Source of the DNA: Trichomonas vaginalis G3
Lineage: Eukaryota > Parabasalia > Trichomonadida > Trichomonadidae
Reading direction: 5' to 3'
Length of the DNA: 64,000 nt
Assembly: GCF_026262505.1 (NCBI RefSeq)
Contig: NC_067206.1
Coordinates: 34,673,896 to 34,737,895 of the forward strand
In this document: piece by piece, positions 17,681-27,844 of the stretch
Layout: the number at the start of each line of letters is the position of its first letter
How positions within the stretch are numbered: position 1 is the first letter of the stretch
Program-made: the position numbers and the translations under genes
The notes under the pieces: generated by a model
Databases searched by the model: none
Told to the model about the DNA's origin: nothing
The model's input: only the letters and a program-made list of their open reading frames with translations

Positions 17681-19354
17681 ATGAAAAAGGTAAATGTTGT
17701 TATTAAGTTAGGAAATTTTAATACCATAGTGTACCCTGTTATAGAACACAAAAATGTGCAAGTAATGTCAGCTCCAAATACAAAAAATTATCCAACTGTT
17801 GTTACATTTAAAGAAATGACTCCTCACAAAAATGATTTCTACCCATTATGTGGCGATTTAGCAAATTCTTCCGGATTTCCTTATGAAAAGTATGCTGCTC
17901 GCAACATTATCCAATTATTAAACGACAATTTAGCATTTCCATTTCAAACAGACTACAAACCTATGGAAGCCATGACTTTCTTTTTGAAATATATATTGGA
18001 AGAAATCAGAAGGGAATATCGCTGCAATAAACAGTATACCTTTGTTCTTGACGAAATAAGCACAGTTGCTAGAGAAAGAATCATAAAATGCATATCATAC
18101 TTACGGAAATATCGTTCAGTCAGATATATTGATTCCAAAATTGGAATATCTTATTATTTCTTATCCCACTTTGAATTTGGACCTGAGAGATTCAAAGGAA
18201 TATTCATTGATAGCGGTGCCACATCTACTACGGCTATAGTCACAACGTACCAAAATAAACAGATTATTGAGTGCACAACAAGAGAAGTAGACTTTGGCGG
18301 AGACATAGTTTCGAAGTACATTATACAGAAAGTCATCGACAAAATGAAAGAAGTCCGTTCTCCAGCTCTCAATGAATTTATTAAGAAATATCACGATAAT
18401 GACAAATCTACAGTCCAAATCTTCATGAATGCGGCAAACAAAACGAAGCAGGGCATGTTATCCAATCAAAGCTGCATTTTTGATGACAATTGCATCAATG
18501 TTGAAAATGCAAAGACGATTTTAACTCCTGACGATTTATACAAGCCAAAAGAATGGTCCGACATGTTAGGAAAACTCGATCCTCTCTTTGATTTTATCAA
18601 AGAAAACATTACCGACAAAGATGTTATCAAATGCTTCGAATTCATTGGAGGAAACAGTTTATGCAAACCTATTGAAGATCATGTCATTAATAAGATTGAA
18701 AAAGATTTTCATCAGAAGAAAACATCATATTTGAACACATTTGATTCATCTGTTTTAGGAGTTGCAGAAATTATCAAAAATGAAGACAAATTCATCGAAG
18801 AATCCTCCAAACTCAATGAAACACTGTTCATGAGATACAATCAAAACAAATTTGATTTGGATAGCATTGATACTTATTTAAATGCATTGCAAGGTATTGA
18901 GAGAACAATCAAAAGAATGAATTTTAAGTTCTCTAAGATCGATAAAAGTCTTAAGATCGAAATCGATGATGATTTGATAGATGAATTCGGAGACTTCGAA
19001 GATGAAGATCCACAAAACGCAAAAAAGGAATATGACAAACTTTGTTCGGAAATGAAAAACCAATTAGATGAATTATTTAAGAAACTGGACACATTTTATG
19101 GAATTGATGAATATTTGATGCTGGAAGATCCAGGAAGATTAGATGAATTCATCATTGGTCATGGACTTATTAATGAGAGTTTGTCAATTGCAGCAAATGA
19201 AAGAGTTACGGATTCAAAAACAATTATTCAATATAAAATCAAATATTCAGGCGTTGAAAACAACAACAAGAATAAGAAATCATTTGATCAACCAGAGAAA
19301 CATTCTTCTCCAAGAAAAACAACATATAGACATAAAAGAACAAAACCAAAATAA
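17681..19354 (+). CDS. Divergent Hsp70-superfamily ATPase-like protein
   Basis: A 557-aa protein. Three actin/Hsp70-fold signatures are visible in order: an N-terminal phosphate-1-like strand (VVIKLGNFNTIVYPV, residues 4-18), a phosphate-2-like motif (FIDSGATSTTAIVTT, about 176-190, followed by FGGDIVSKYI), and an adenosine-type motif (FEFIGGNSLCKPIEDHV, about 314-330). The remaining 200 residues are helical and acidic with a basic tail (SPRKTTYRHKRTKPK). There is no typical beta-sandwich peptide-binding domain, no signal peptide and no EEVD or KDEL end. The layout is closest to the Hsp110/Lhs1 branch, shortened. It may act as a nucleotide-exchange factor or be a lineage-specific relative. 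The stop runs into TAAAC. Confidence 0.7.
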   Translation: MKKVNVVIKLGNFNTIVYPVIEHKNVQVMSAPNTKNYPTVVTFKEMTPHKNDFYPLCGDLANSSGFPYEKYAARNIIQLLNDNLAFPFQTDYKPMEAMTFFLKYILEEIRREYRCNKQYTFVLDEISTVARERIIKCISYLRKYRSVRYIDSKIGISYYFLSHFEFGPERFKGIFIDSGATSTTAIVTTYQNKQIIECTTREVDFGGDIVSKYIIQKVIDKMKEVRSPALNEFIKKYHDNDKSTVQIFMNAANKTKQGMLSNQSCIFDDNCINVENAKTILTPDDLYKPKEWSDMLGKLDPLFDFIKENITDKDVIKCFEFIGGNSLCKPIEDHVINKIEKDFHQKKTSYLNTFDSSVLGVAEIIKNEDKFIEESSKLNETLFMRYNQNKFDLDSIDTYLNALQGIERTIKRMNFKFSKIDKSLKIEIDDDLIDEFGDFEDEDPQNAKKEYDKLCSEMKNQLDELFKKLDTFYGIDEYLMLEDPGRLDEFIIGHGLINESLSIAANERVTDSKTIIQYKIKYSGVENNNKNKKSFDQPEKHSSPRKTTYRHKRTKPK

Positions 19355-19425
19355 ACAAACAAATAACTTTTTTTTATTATTTATAAATATTCTATTATTT
19401 TATTATTATATCTTTAATAGTTTTT

Positions 19426-19480
19426 TTAAAGGGTACACTTAAGCTCATATTAGATTATCTTCAATTCTTTTGTTTAAAGC
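19426..19480. repeat. End of a TTAA-flanked inverted-repeat element (other end unclear)
   Basis: TTAA followed by AGGGTACACTTAAGCTCA and then CAATTCTTTTG resembles the left end and subterminal part of the element at 21808-21935. A possible partner end (GATCACTTAA) lies near 19734, but the match is weak. Confidence 0.35.
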
Positions 19481-19544
19481 TATATTTCAATCATGATCAT
19501 CATTGTCAGAAATTTGAATTGAAGTCAAAGCTTATCATATAAGT

Positions 19545-19690
19545 ACTGAACGATTGGTCTATGAAATCGCATCAAAATTTCATAGGAAAACATCAACAAA
19601 TACGATTTATTCGAAGATCTAAAGCAAGGACATTAATATTGTCCTATTGATTCTGTTTAAATTGACGATAATATTGAGAATTAACCTTAA
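19545..19690 (+). pseudogene. Decayed fragment of a DUF3447 gene
   Basis: The sequence matches, with scattered differences and small gaps, the N-terminal coding part of the next gene (20135-20275): AATCGCATC, AAAACATCAACAAAT and GACGATAAT appear in order at similar spacing. No frame is open. It is a relic of a tandem or dispersed duplicate of the 19915-21078 gene. The rest of the 19355-19914 gap is AT-rich with nothing else supported. Confidence 0.6.
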
Positions 19691-19914
19691 ACATCAATAA
19701 ACAAGATCATGTCATACTGGCATGAAAGCGATCACTTAAATGTTTATTTCATTTTATTCTATTTGATTGCTGTCTAATAATCATTTGAAATCAAGAATAT
19801 GCTCTCAAGAGACATGCATTTCCATTTTATTCTTTATATAAAATTACCACCATTTTCTTTCCCTTACAAATTTTGAGTTCAAATCGAAAAAATAAAATTT
19901 TGACATTTTGATCT

Positions 19915-21078
19915 ATGTTAAGAAGAAAATCTCATCATCTCAGTTCGATCGTTATTCCTAACGAATTAAAGCAGTATCAAAATGTTATTGACTTACTTTG
20001 GAATGATAAGTTAAGATATAAAGATGTCGACAAAATTGTTAATCAACTAGCTCAATTTTATACAAATGGCACAATAACTCTTGACTTCATCAATAATATG
20101 ATTCATATTTTAATATATTTTCATACAAAGAATGAACACTTGGCATATGTAATCGCATCGAAATTTTACCAGAAAACATCAACAAATTTTGATTTTTTCA
20201 GATATCTTAAACCAGAATCATATGGTTCTATTGATGATATTTTAATCGACGATAATCTTGAAAAATTGAAAAACTCTGAGATACACTCTAATCTTACAAA
20301 CCGAGCAGCATATTTTGGGGCAGTTAAATGCTTCAAGCATTTTGCGAATGTTTTCCAGACTACCTTTGACAAAGAAACAATGAAATTAGCAATAAAAGGC
20401 GGAAACAGTGAAATCATAAAGATGGTTTCAGACAAAGTAGAAATCGCCACAAAGAAAAATTTAAAAATTGCGATTGTTTGCCATCGAAACAATATTGTTG
20501 AAGGAAAATTAGAAAGAAATTTTGATTTATTTCGAGATATTTTAACAATGACACATCTTTATAACATGAATTATCAAGTTTTTCTCTTTGCAATATATAA
20601 TAGGATATATAACGATGCTGGTTGGTGCTTTCATTATGATATTACCTTAGTTAATGTATATCCAATTCCATTCTTTCAATACATAATTTCAATTGGATAT
20701 CGTGTTGATTTCTGCTTTTGGCATTTCGAGGAATCATTTAACCTTCTTTTTGAAGCTCTGAAGAATAAGAAATTCGAATTAGCTAGATTTCTTGTTGAAA
20801 ATGGCGCCAATGTGAATACTGCACTATTTTTAAGTAATGGATCAACACCGGGTGAAACATGTACTCCTCTCAAATATGCCATCGAATATAATGATATCGC
20901 CTTAGCAAAATTTTTCTTAGACCATGGCGCTGATAAGAATCAAGATATATTTTTCATGATGGACTGTCAAACCATCATAAAGAGAGCTGTTGATTATGCA
21001 GTAAGTGATGAAATGAAATCATTTATAAATGATTATGAACCCATAAGGAGTCACTCCATATATTGCATTATATTGTAA
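19915..21078 (+). CDS. DUF3447/ankyrin protein (short)
   Basis: A 387-aa protein of the trichomonad DUF3447 family. The first ~100 residues are the usual helical N-terminus (KQYQNVIDLLWNDKLRYKDV), the middle has the family's NRAAYFGAVKCFKHFANVFQ and LAIKGGNSEIIKMV blocks, and only two ankyrin repeats follow (ELARFLVENGANVNTA, ALAKFFLDHGADKNQ). It is therefore a short member compared with the 433-880 aa relatives in this window. It is presumed to be a protein-interaction scaffold. No signal peptide or convincing membrane span is seen. Confidence 0.82.
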   Translation: MLRRKSHHLSSIVIPNELKQYQNVIDLLWNDKLRYKDVDKIVNQLAQFYTNGTITLDFINNMIHILIYFHTKNEHLAYVIASKFYQKTSTNFDFFRYLKPESYGSIDDILIDDNLEKLKNSEIHSNLTNRAAYFGAVKCFKHFANVFQTTFDKETMKLAIKGGNSEIIKMVSDKVEIATKKNLKIAIVCHRNNIVEGKLERNFDLFRDILTMTHLYNMNYQVFLFAIYNRIYNDAGWCFHYDITLVNVYPIPFFQYIISIGYRVDFCFWHFEESFNLLFEALKNKKFELARFLVENGANVNTALFLSNGSTPGETCTPLKYAIEYNDIALAKFFLDHGADKNQDIFFMMDCQTIIKRAVDYAVSDEMKSFINDYEPIRSHSIYCIIL

Positions 21079-21807
21079 TATTATAAAGTTACGTTAATAT
21101 TCATCTAAATTTCTATCCAAAATTATTGATTTATTAATCGTGAATGTTAAAATTGTTGTCTAAATGTGTGAGTTAAATATACAATTCGCAAAATCTTAGG
21201 TCCAAAATTGAATACTTTGCGCACAAATATGCTTGGAATTTAGAGTCGAAATTGAATCAACTATAAGTTAGATGAGTCTTTTATTGTTTTTTACCAACAT
21301 ATAAATTGTAGTTGTTTCAATCTTGAGACAGATCTTTTGAAGTCCGAGAATCCGTCAAAGTGGTGAATTGAATTTATTTTTATCTTATGGAATCTTAGCA
21401 AATCAATACACTTTCAAATCTAAAATTCCTTTATTCAAAGATATAATTATGCTTTCATTCAATGAAAATATATTCTCTATATGCACATGCATATGAGAAA
21501 ACATAATACTCTAGACAATTTCCTCTTAAGTTCCTTGAATAGCATTATTGAGATGTCCAAAGTCCTCTTAAAAATGAATACCATCTTAAAGTTGAGAGAG
21601 AATGCACATGGAGTCTTAAAGACATTATTTAATTTGCTTTTGTTCATTTTAGAGCAATTGGCTTTATATATTGTCTAGTTTTGATTGAAATTATAAACTC
21701 CTTTTCCTTCGTGAAGTCTCTTATTCAAATTTTATGATAGAGGTTCACTCAATATTGAGGCAGAAAAACGATAGATAGAATTTACGTAGGAAAATGGGTT
21801 AAATAAC
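21079..21807. other. Intergenic, AT-rich
   Basis: No supported gene. A 65-codon frame at 21481-21678 has no recognisable features. The gap ends at the two inverted-repeat elements that follow. Confidence 0.45.
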
Positions 21808-21935
21808 TTAAGGCTACACTTACGCCCATCTGACTTTAGTTCAATTTTTTGACAACTGTCTTGAAGAGTCATTGAAAGTTAACTTTAAACATCTGAATTG
21901 AAGGCCGGGTCATATGGGAGTAAGTGCACTCTTAA
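21808..21935. mobile_element. Short TTAA-flanked inverted-repeat element (MITE B, 128 bp)
   Basis: TTAA stands at both outer edges (21808-21811 and 21932-21935). The inverted ends pair well: GGCTACACTTACGCCCATCT on the left against GAGTGCACTTACTCCCATAT read from the right. The subterminal CAATTTTTTGACA is shared with the elements at 31287 and 53760. There is no coding capacity. TTAA target duplication is typical of piggyBac-type transposition. Confidence 0.7.
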
Positions 21936-21952
21936 ATTTTTTTTGAAATTTT

Positions 21953-23004
21953 TTAAGGGTTTCGTTTTGCTAAAATTGTCACTTTTATAGCATATTTGTT
22001 TTTGGATGTTTTGCGAAACCAAAAAAACTATGATATACAATGTGTGTGTAAAGAAAATACTTTATTTACTAGTTAAAAAATCATTTGGTATTGATCAAGT
22101 TATTTTTTCTGGATAAGATATTATATGGATAATTGGATAGAAAATACAATTATATAATCTTGTACCTGGTTTAATTAAGCTAATTGTCATCAGAAACTTG
22201 TAATTTTTATGAATTTCAGATTTTCTTTTCATTACTGCTTTTCTTAATAGGTCAAGTTCTTATTTACGTTATAAAGTATGATATTTACAAATATCAAGTT
22301 ATCATGTTTTTTGAGAAATTATGAGAAACAAACAAAAATGAAAAAGATAGGAATAGCAATGAATAGTGATGTGGGTATAGAAAATGTAAGAGATATGAAT
22401 GCAAAGCAATCAGTATTTAGGATATTGACCATAGATTTCGAAAAAAAATGCTGCATATTGAGCGAAAACTATGATTATATTATAAGGTTGTCATTTAAAG
22501 CATAATGAAACTATTCCCTTTTCATTTTAATCGAATAAGATAGTAAAGATTTTTGAATTAGCTAGAAACTGATGAGATGTTTTCACAAATCAGATTTTAA
22601 TCTCTATAATGCATAATTCACTCAATATCTCAATTTTGATATTGCGAGATATTTTTGCTATCGGTTTCGCAATTTTGACACAATAGCAAGAGGGTTCTAT
22701 AAGCATTATTATCAACGTAGAATCTGAATATCATATCAGAAAATGTCGCAAATCTGACATTTACCCGACCAAATAGCAAAAATAATTGAATACTTTTCGC
22801 CAAAACTTTAAAAATCGATAAAAATATGAAATATAGATATTAAAGAGACTTTTTATATAATATTCATAAAGATTTTCCAAAAATATGATACCGCAAAATT
22901 AAAAAAGTGACGTCTTGAGTGGAGTCAAAGGTCGAAATTGCTAGCTAAATGTTTTTTAGCGAAATTGCGTATTGTACGTTTTTTTCGCAAAACAAAACCC
23001 TTAT
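21953..23004. mobile_element. TTAA-type inverted-repeat element (element D, about 1.05 kb)
   Basis: The left end is TTAA then GGGTTTCGTTTTGCTAAAA; the right end, read inwards, is ATAA then GGGTTTTGTTTTGCGAAAA. About 17 of 19 bases pair, so this looks like a non-autonomous DNA element. Its only frame of note (22278-22505, 75 codons) shows no transposase features. It lies 17 bp after MITE B, and its right end is 57 bp from the 3' end of the DENN gene. The interior is AT-rich with scattered GTTTCGCAATTTTGACA-type phrases. Confidence 0.5.
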
Positions 23005-23061
23005 TTTTTTGTTTTATTTTGAAAAATAAAAAAAGTATAAATAAAAAAATTACAAACAAAA

Positions 23062-24618
23062 TCAAGTGAAGAAAGAATTTTCGCAGTATCCTTGGAAAGT
23101 CTGAGTTCCAACAAACATATCAATGAAATCATAGTCTTCTTCTGGTACATCTATCATGTAGGCCTCTTTTACAAAACCGTATTTCGGATTATTCGGGTCA
23201 GTTGTGTCTCTGACTCTGCAACCAGCGAGTTTCTCCATTGATACGAATCGCTCATTGTAGTTCTTGAACGTTTGTAACATCTCTTCGACTTCTCTTCGAT
23301 TCATAATGTATTTTGTCATAAAAACCCTTTTCATGCGCGTAGGAATGCCTTGCTTATTGCGGAATTCGAAGAATTTCACATCATGAGCAGCGCGAAGTTC
23401 TTTTGATGACAATAATGTCTTGAAATGTTTTCGGACGTTTGAGGCGTGCGGCATATGAGGCATACTGTCTGGATATGTGACGGTGCCTGTATTAATATTA
23501 AAAATAGTGGTGTCCGGTGTCATTTCTCGAGATTTGTATTTATCTGTGTATGCAACACCGAAAACAAAGGGAATTGGGGTGTCTAAGAAGTCAAGTAACT
23601 CATCCTGGTCTGGAATAATGGGAAGAAGTGATCCTTTGTAGCTCATTGGACTCAAAATTGCTAAAGATGCGATGGCAATCATAGAAATGGCTGAAATGTT
23701 GTTGCCTGTAATGACAATCCTTTGCTCAGTCATCAATGCACGCATATACCTAACAATGTTCTCAGAAGAAAGGTATGAAAACAAATAATCGAAACTGGCA
23801 GAAGCAATGGCCCAGCTGGAGTTCAGACCGTCATTAACTACAACAGTAATGTCTGGCGTAAGGGTTATTTCGACTGGAGCTGAACAAGAAATATGGAGAT
23901 GAAGTTTGATCGCGTTAATAAGGATATGATTGACACCAGAGTGATTTACAGCATAAAATAGTGGGCATGCAATGAGTTTTGTGAGTTTTGGAGTAAATTC
24001 TAAAAATCTTTCTCTGTCAGTTGAAATTTCGTTCCATCTTTCTGGTTTTTCAGGGATAGTTATGTTTGCTGGGATGCAAGTAACAGTGCCTGATAATATT
24101 GATATTAGAAATTCATGAAATTTGAAAATAGCAGAAAATTGCGGGTTTGGAGTCATTGTACAAATGCAATATACTTTCGTGGGATTACTCTGACCTATAA
24201 AGCATGACTTTTGTAATACAAAATGCGTGCAAGTACCAAAAATCAACGAACCATCCTCGTTGAGGCCAAAAACAAATTGATTTTGAATTACATCGTCTGG
24301 CCTTATTGGATATTCCATACCAGTCGGGTAACAAAACTGCGCCACTCTTTCAAAAGATGAATCTGAATATTGAAAATTGCAAGAAGGATATACTAATAGT
24401 AATGACGGTTCGGTTTCCTTTGCCTCATTGGGTCCTAAAATCATAATGTAGCGTCCAAGCCTATTTTCCCTTTCTATAATTTTTTGATCAAATACAACTC
24501 CTAGCTCATCGCGAGTCGAAAGATTACTTGAAATACGCTCTAAAGAGACACCTTCTCGAAGAGTTTGCTGCTCTAAACGCTCCCGCTTTTTTAGCTTTCT
24601 CTTAATTGCATGAAGCAT
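23062..24618 (-). CDS. DENN-domain protein (probable Rab exchange factor)
   Basis: The 518-aa start chosen is MLHAIKRKLKKRERLEQ (24618); a longer frame to 24711 adds a hydrophobic stretch with less typical content. uDENN features appear early (PSLLLVYPSCNFQYSDSSFE, AQFCYPTGMEYPI). The central cDENN is clear: LSSENIVRYMRALMTEQRIV, then ASLAILSPMSYKGSLLPIIP and LDFLDTPIPFVFGV. The dDENN part follows. DENN proteins catalyse GDP-GTP exchange on Rab GTPases and so steer vesicle traffic; the specific Rab cannot be told. The N-terminal KRKLKKRER stretch is strongly basic. Length is normal for a compact DENND1-like protein. Confidence 0.85.
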   Translation of the reverse strand: MLHAIKRKLKKRERLEQQTLREGVSLERISSNLSTRDELGVVFDQKIIERENRLGRYIMILGPNEAKETEPSLLLVYPSCNFQYSDSSFERVAQFCYPTGMEYPIRPDDVIQNQFVFGLNEDGSLIFGTCTHFVLQKSCFIGQSNPTKVYCICTMTPNPQFSAIFKFHEFLISILSGTVTCIPANITIPEKPERWNEISTDRERFLEFTPKLTKLIACPLFYAVNHSGVNHILINAIKLHLHISCSAPVEITLTPDITVVVNDGLNSSWAIASASFDYLFSYLSSENIVRYMRALMTEQRIVITGNNISAISMIAIASLAILSPMSYKGSLLPIIPDQDELLDFLDTPIPFVFGVAYTDKYKSREMTPDTTIFNINTGTVTYPDSMPHMPHASNVRKHFKTLLSSKELRAAHDVKFFEFRNKQGIPTRMKRVFMTKYIMNRREVEEMLQTFKNYNERFVSMEKLAGCRVRDTTDPNNPKYGFVKEAYMIDVPEEDYDFIDMFVGTQTFQGYCENSFFT

Positions 24619-25203
24619 TGAAAAAAAAATTTTTTTTCTGTTTTTCATCAAAAAGTGGCAATATCTTCCAAAAATCAAGATTAACATTAACTCATAGTGT
24701 TGGTCATGCAAATGCTCATATTTTCTTGTTTTGTTTCAAATATATTTAAATTTTTGATGACAATTTATGGCCACATCCGCTTTGTCTGCAGGTCGAGGAA
24801 AAAAAGTCACTTTTCCAGGGAGAGTAACAAAGTTGCGCAAAATTCTGACACCCCTTTTGGGCATTCCCTCTCGGAGTCCTCGGGTCCTGGTGTATTACAC
24901 TAGGGCCTCAAGTTTCGCATGGAAGGAATCTCATATAAGTTTACATTGTCAAAAATAATAATTTGACAGTTTACAAAAATTTACATAGAGCACTTTTGTT
25001 ACCTACTCACTTTTCCAAAGCAAACTGAGATTTAAAAATAAAATTTGTTCTGTAAAACTTTTAGGTGAAATCTTGAAGTTTTGTACTAAATATGTCTTAT
25101 TGATTTAAAAGTTGCAACGTAAAAATATCAATTCTATCATAAAAAAAAGTACTTTTAAGTATAAAAAATTGAATAGTTGTAAACTAAGGTAGTGAACCCT
25201 GAA
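24619..25203. other. Intergenic with a GC-richer patch
   Basis: A patch at about 24767-24930 (containing CCCTCTCGGAGTCCTCGGGT) is clearly GC-richer than its surroundings. It holds a 63-codon frame without recognisable features. It could be DENN-gene upstream sequence, a relic of another gene or a non-coding RNA; I cannot decide. The rest is AT-rich. Confidence 0.35.
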
Positions 25204-26596
25204 CTAATGGTGTTTTGCACCATTTAAAATAAGTTCGACTATTTCATTGTTATTAAAGTTTGATGCATAATCAAGAGCTGTTTTTCCAGATTTATCTTTT
25301 TCGTTGATATTTATACCATGTGAAATTAGAAGTTCTATAATTTCATTATCTTGAGTGCTTACTGCCCAATGAAGAGCGGTACTACCGGATTTATCTTTTT
25401 CATTGATTTTTGCACCATTTGAAATAAGAAGTTCTAGTATTTCTTTATATTGAAACTTTGCTGCGAGTATAAGAGCTGTTGTTCCATTTACATCTTTTTC
25501 ATTGATTTTTGCACCATTTGAAATAAGAAGTTCTACCATTTCTTTATGATTAAAGTTCACTGCACAGTAAAGAGGGGAATGCTTACTTTTCGCATTGACT
25601 TTTGCACCGTGTGAAAGAAGGTGTTCCGCTATTTCTTTACTATTATAATTTGCTGCAATATGAAGAGCTGTTTCTCCCGTTTCATCCTGTTCGTTGACTT
25701 TTGCACCATGTGAAAGAAGAAGTTCCGCTATTTCTTTATTATTATATTTTGCGGTATAATGAAGAACTGTTTGTCCATCTTTATCTTTTTCATTTATTTT
25801 TGCACGGTGTGAAAGAAGGAGTTCTGCTATTTCTTTATTATTGCATTCTGCGGCATAATGAAGAGCCGTGCTTCCCATTCCATCCTTTTCGTCGACTTTT
25901 GCACCATGTGAAAAAAGAAATTCTGCTATTTCTTTATTATTATATATTACGGCATAATGAAGAGCTCTTTTTCCATAATTATCTTTATCATTGATATTTG
26001 CACCATGCGAAAAGAAATATTCGCAAAGAGAAGTTATGCCAAATATTGCCGAACAAACAAAACATTGATTAATATCATTCGTTTGATCGACATAAACTAA
26101 AAATGATTCAAGATTTCTATATTCTCCGCATGCAAATAATTCATTGTTGATCTTTATATTGTACTCATTCATCAAAAATGTAACAAAATCAATGTTGTGT
26201 GAAATAATTGCATATTTCATGCAATATTTACCTGGTTTTTGATGTTTCAAACATTCACTCATGATCTCTTGATTTCTTCCTAAAAATGATAATTCTAGAC
26301 ATTGTTGAGTTATTTCTGAGTTAAATTTTGTTCTTAATAACTTGAAACAACCAGCTGCTCCATAGTAACAACATAATTCGAGTAATGAATAACCACTTTT
26401 AATATAAGAGTTACTCTTTGGATATAAACTGCTACAACGTTTTTGATCTTTGTTAAATTCATCGCTTTCAATGAATTGGATAAATCTTTCTTTGTTGTTA
26501 TCCATAATTATCCGGTAAATTGTATTTTCTGAAAAAATATCGAGATCTTCAGATTCAAAATCTTTGACATTTTTAGAATAACAAAATTTATTTAAA
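25204..26596 (-). pseudogene. DUF3447/ankyrin gene lacking its 5' part
   Basis: The ATG-initiated frame (26505 to 25204, 433 aa) holds part of DUF3447 (LLELCCYYGAAGCFKLLRTK, KYCMKYAIISHNIDFVTFL) and eight ankyrin repeats. Family-like coding sequence continues in frame upstream of that ATG to about 26596 (FESEDLDIFSENTIYRIIM, compare NTIYSAIMENN in the 38870-40189 gene), but an in-frame stop comes before any other ATG and the first 100 or so family residues are absent. So the gene is truncated at its 5' end. A shortened protein from 26505 may still be made. A TTAA-type element end lies 65 bp further upstream and may mark what replaced the lost part. Confidence 0.7.
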
Positions 26597-27844
26597 AATG
26601 GAGCTTATATTGAAATAGTCTTGAGACACTAAATTTCATTTTAGGCAATAAAATATCTCATTAAGGGAAAGTACTATGCTTGACATTCGGAAAACAATGA
26701 CCGCATAAAACTCATATCCAATCTTGTTTGCAAAGCGAATAAGCTTCAGTTCTCATATGAGTGTCAAAAAGGTGAGGATATAATAGGGAGAGTATCACCA
26801 AGTCACCCAGCATAGTTCACTTTTTGATGCAAAATAACCGTTTTTTTTCACCAAAACATTTTTTTTACAAAAAAAGGGGTATGTTATAAGTTATGAATTT
26901 TGATTAGGTTCATAGATATTAAATTACATGATGAGAATAGAAAAGTGGAAAATAATATGATATCATATTTATTTATTATTTTTGATTTGATTTGTTGTGG
27001 AATCAAAGGAATTTGCGTGCGAATGGCTATGTTTTGAGTTATCGGTATTTAAACTCTTCAATACAATTTGGCTTTTCCTGATACAAATATTGATTCCATT
27101 ACTTATTGAAGATTTACAGCAAATGGATCTGCTCTGCTCTTGAGAAAACCAAGAAAATGGGAACGCCCTTCCTGAGACAAACTGATTGCGCAAGAGCTCT
27201 CAAATGCTCGTGAATGAAGGAGAACTCAAAACGAAAGAGTGCGGAGATCGGTTATCAGTTGTGAGAGAAGGAGTGTTTTCTGCTTGAAAGAAAATCGAGT
27301 GTGAATCGTGGCTGTTTTGTACAGAATACGCCGTATTAGGAGAAATTAAGAAAAATGAGAGTTTTAATACTCATTTCCACTTAAATCAACATGATATGAT
27401 AGGAAATCTTTATCAGAAGAGAGTGAGAACATGTTTCATCTCTGAAACTTTGAGGAGGCGATGGAAACCAGCTCAGTTATAGAAGATGGAAGAAGGACTG
27501 ATAATAATTATATTTGTCTCTTGAACTGTTTCAATAACAGATGCCTTTCACATCATTCTGCACTCTAGAACTCTCGCCAAAGGGAATCTGAATTTTATCA
27601 TTATTCCGTAATCGAAAACAATGAGCTGCGTCATGTATTTGCTGAAGTTTGGAGGAACAACAGTTGCAGAAGTAACAATATGATAAGGTCTTCTGTTCTT
27701 TACAACCAAAATTGGCAAAAAAGAGACTTCTTAAATTTCTATATCACTAAAATTAAAATTAAAATTAAAATCATGTTCTCATTATATACGATTGTATTTT
27801 CAAAAAAAAAAAAAAAAAAAAAACGAATATTACGATATAAATTT
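26597..27844. other. Gap with a TTAA-element end and a GC-richer decayed coding-like tract
   Basis: TTAA plus GGGAAAGTACTATGCTTGAC at 26661 resembles the end of the TTAA-type elements. From about 26970 to 27660 the base composition is less AT-rich, and on the minus strand several frames give protein-like phrases (for example VTSATVVPPNFSKYMTQLIV near 27660 and ELLRNQFVSGRAFPFSWF near 27190) separated by stops. This fits a decayed gene on the minus strand, family not recognised. A run of 21 A lies at 27802-27822, just before the DPY30 gene. Confidence 0.35.

Noticed and set aside
22278-22505. 75-codon frame inside the 1.05-kb inverted-repeat element as a transposase
   Set aside because: Too short, no DDE or zinc-finger pattern; probably chance.
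24619-24711. Longer N-terminus of the DENN protein
   Set aside because: The added 31 residues are hydrophobic and atypical and include a T/A-run-encoded stretch; MLHAIKRKL is a better start, although this remains open.
24767-24958. 63-codon frame in the GC-richer patch upstream of the DENN gene
   Set aside because: No recognisable domain and no family match by eye; kept only as an intergenic note.
27680-27844. Longer N-terminus of the DPY30-motif protein
   Set aside because: It would translate an A run as poly-lysine and simple ATT/AAA sequence; the compact start MEELQ fits the motif.
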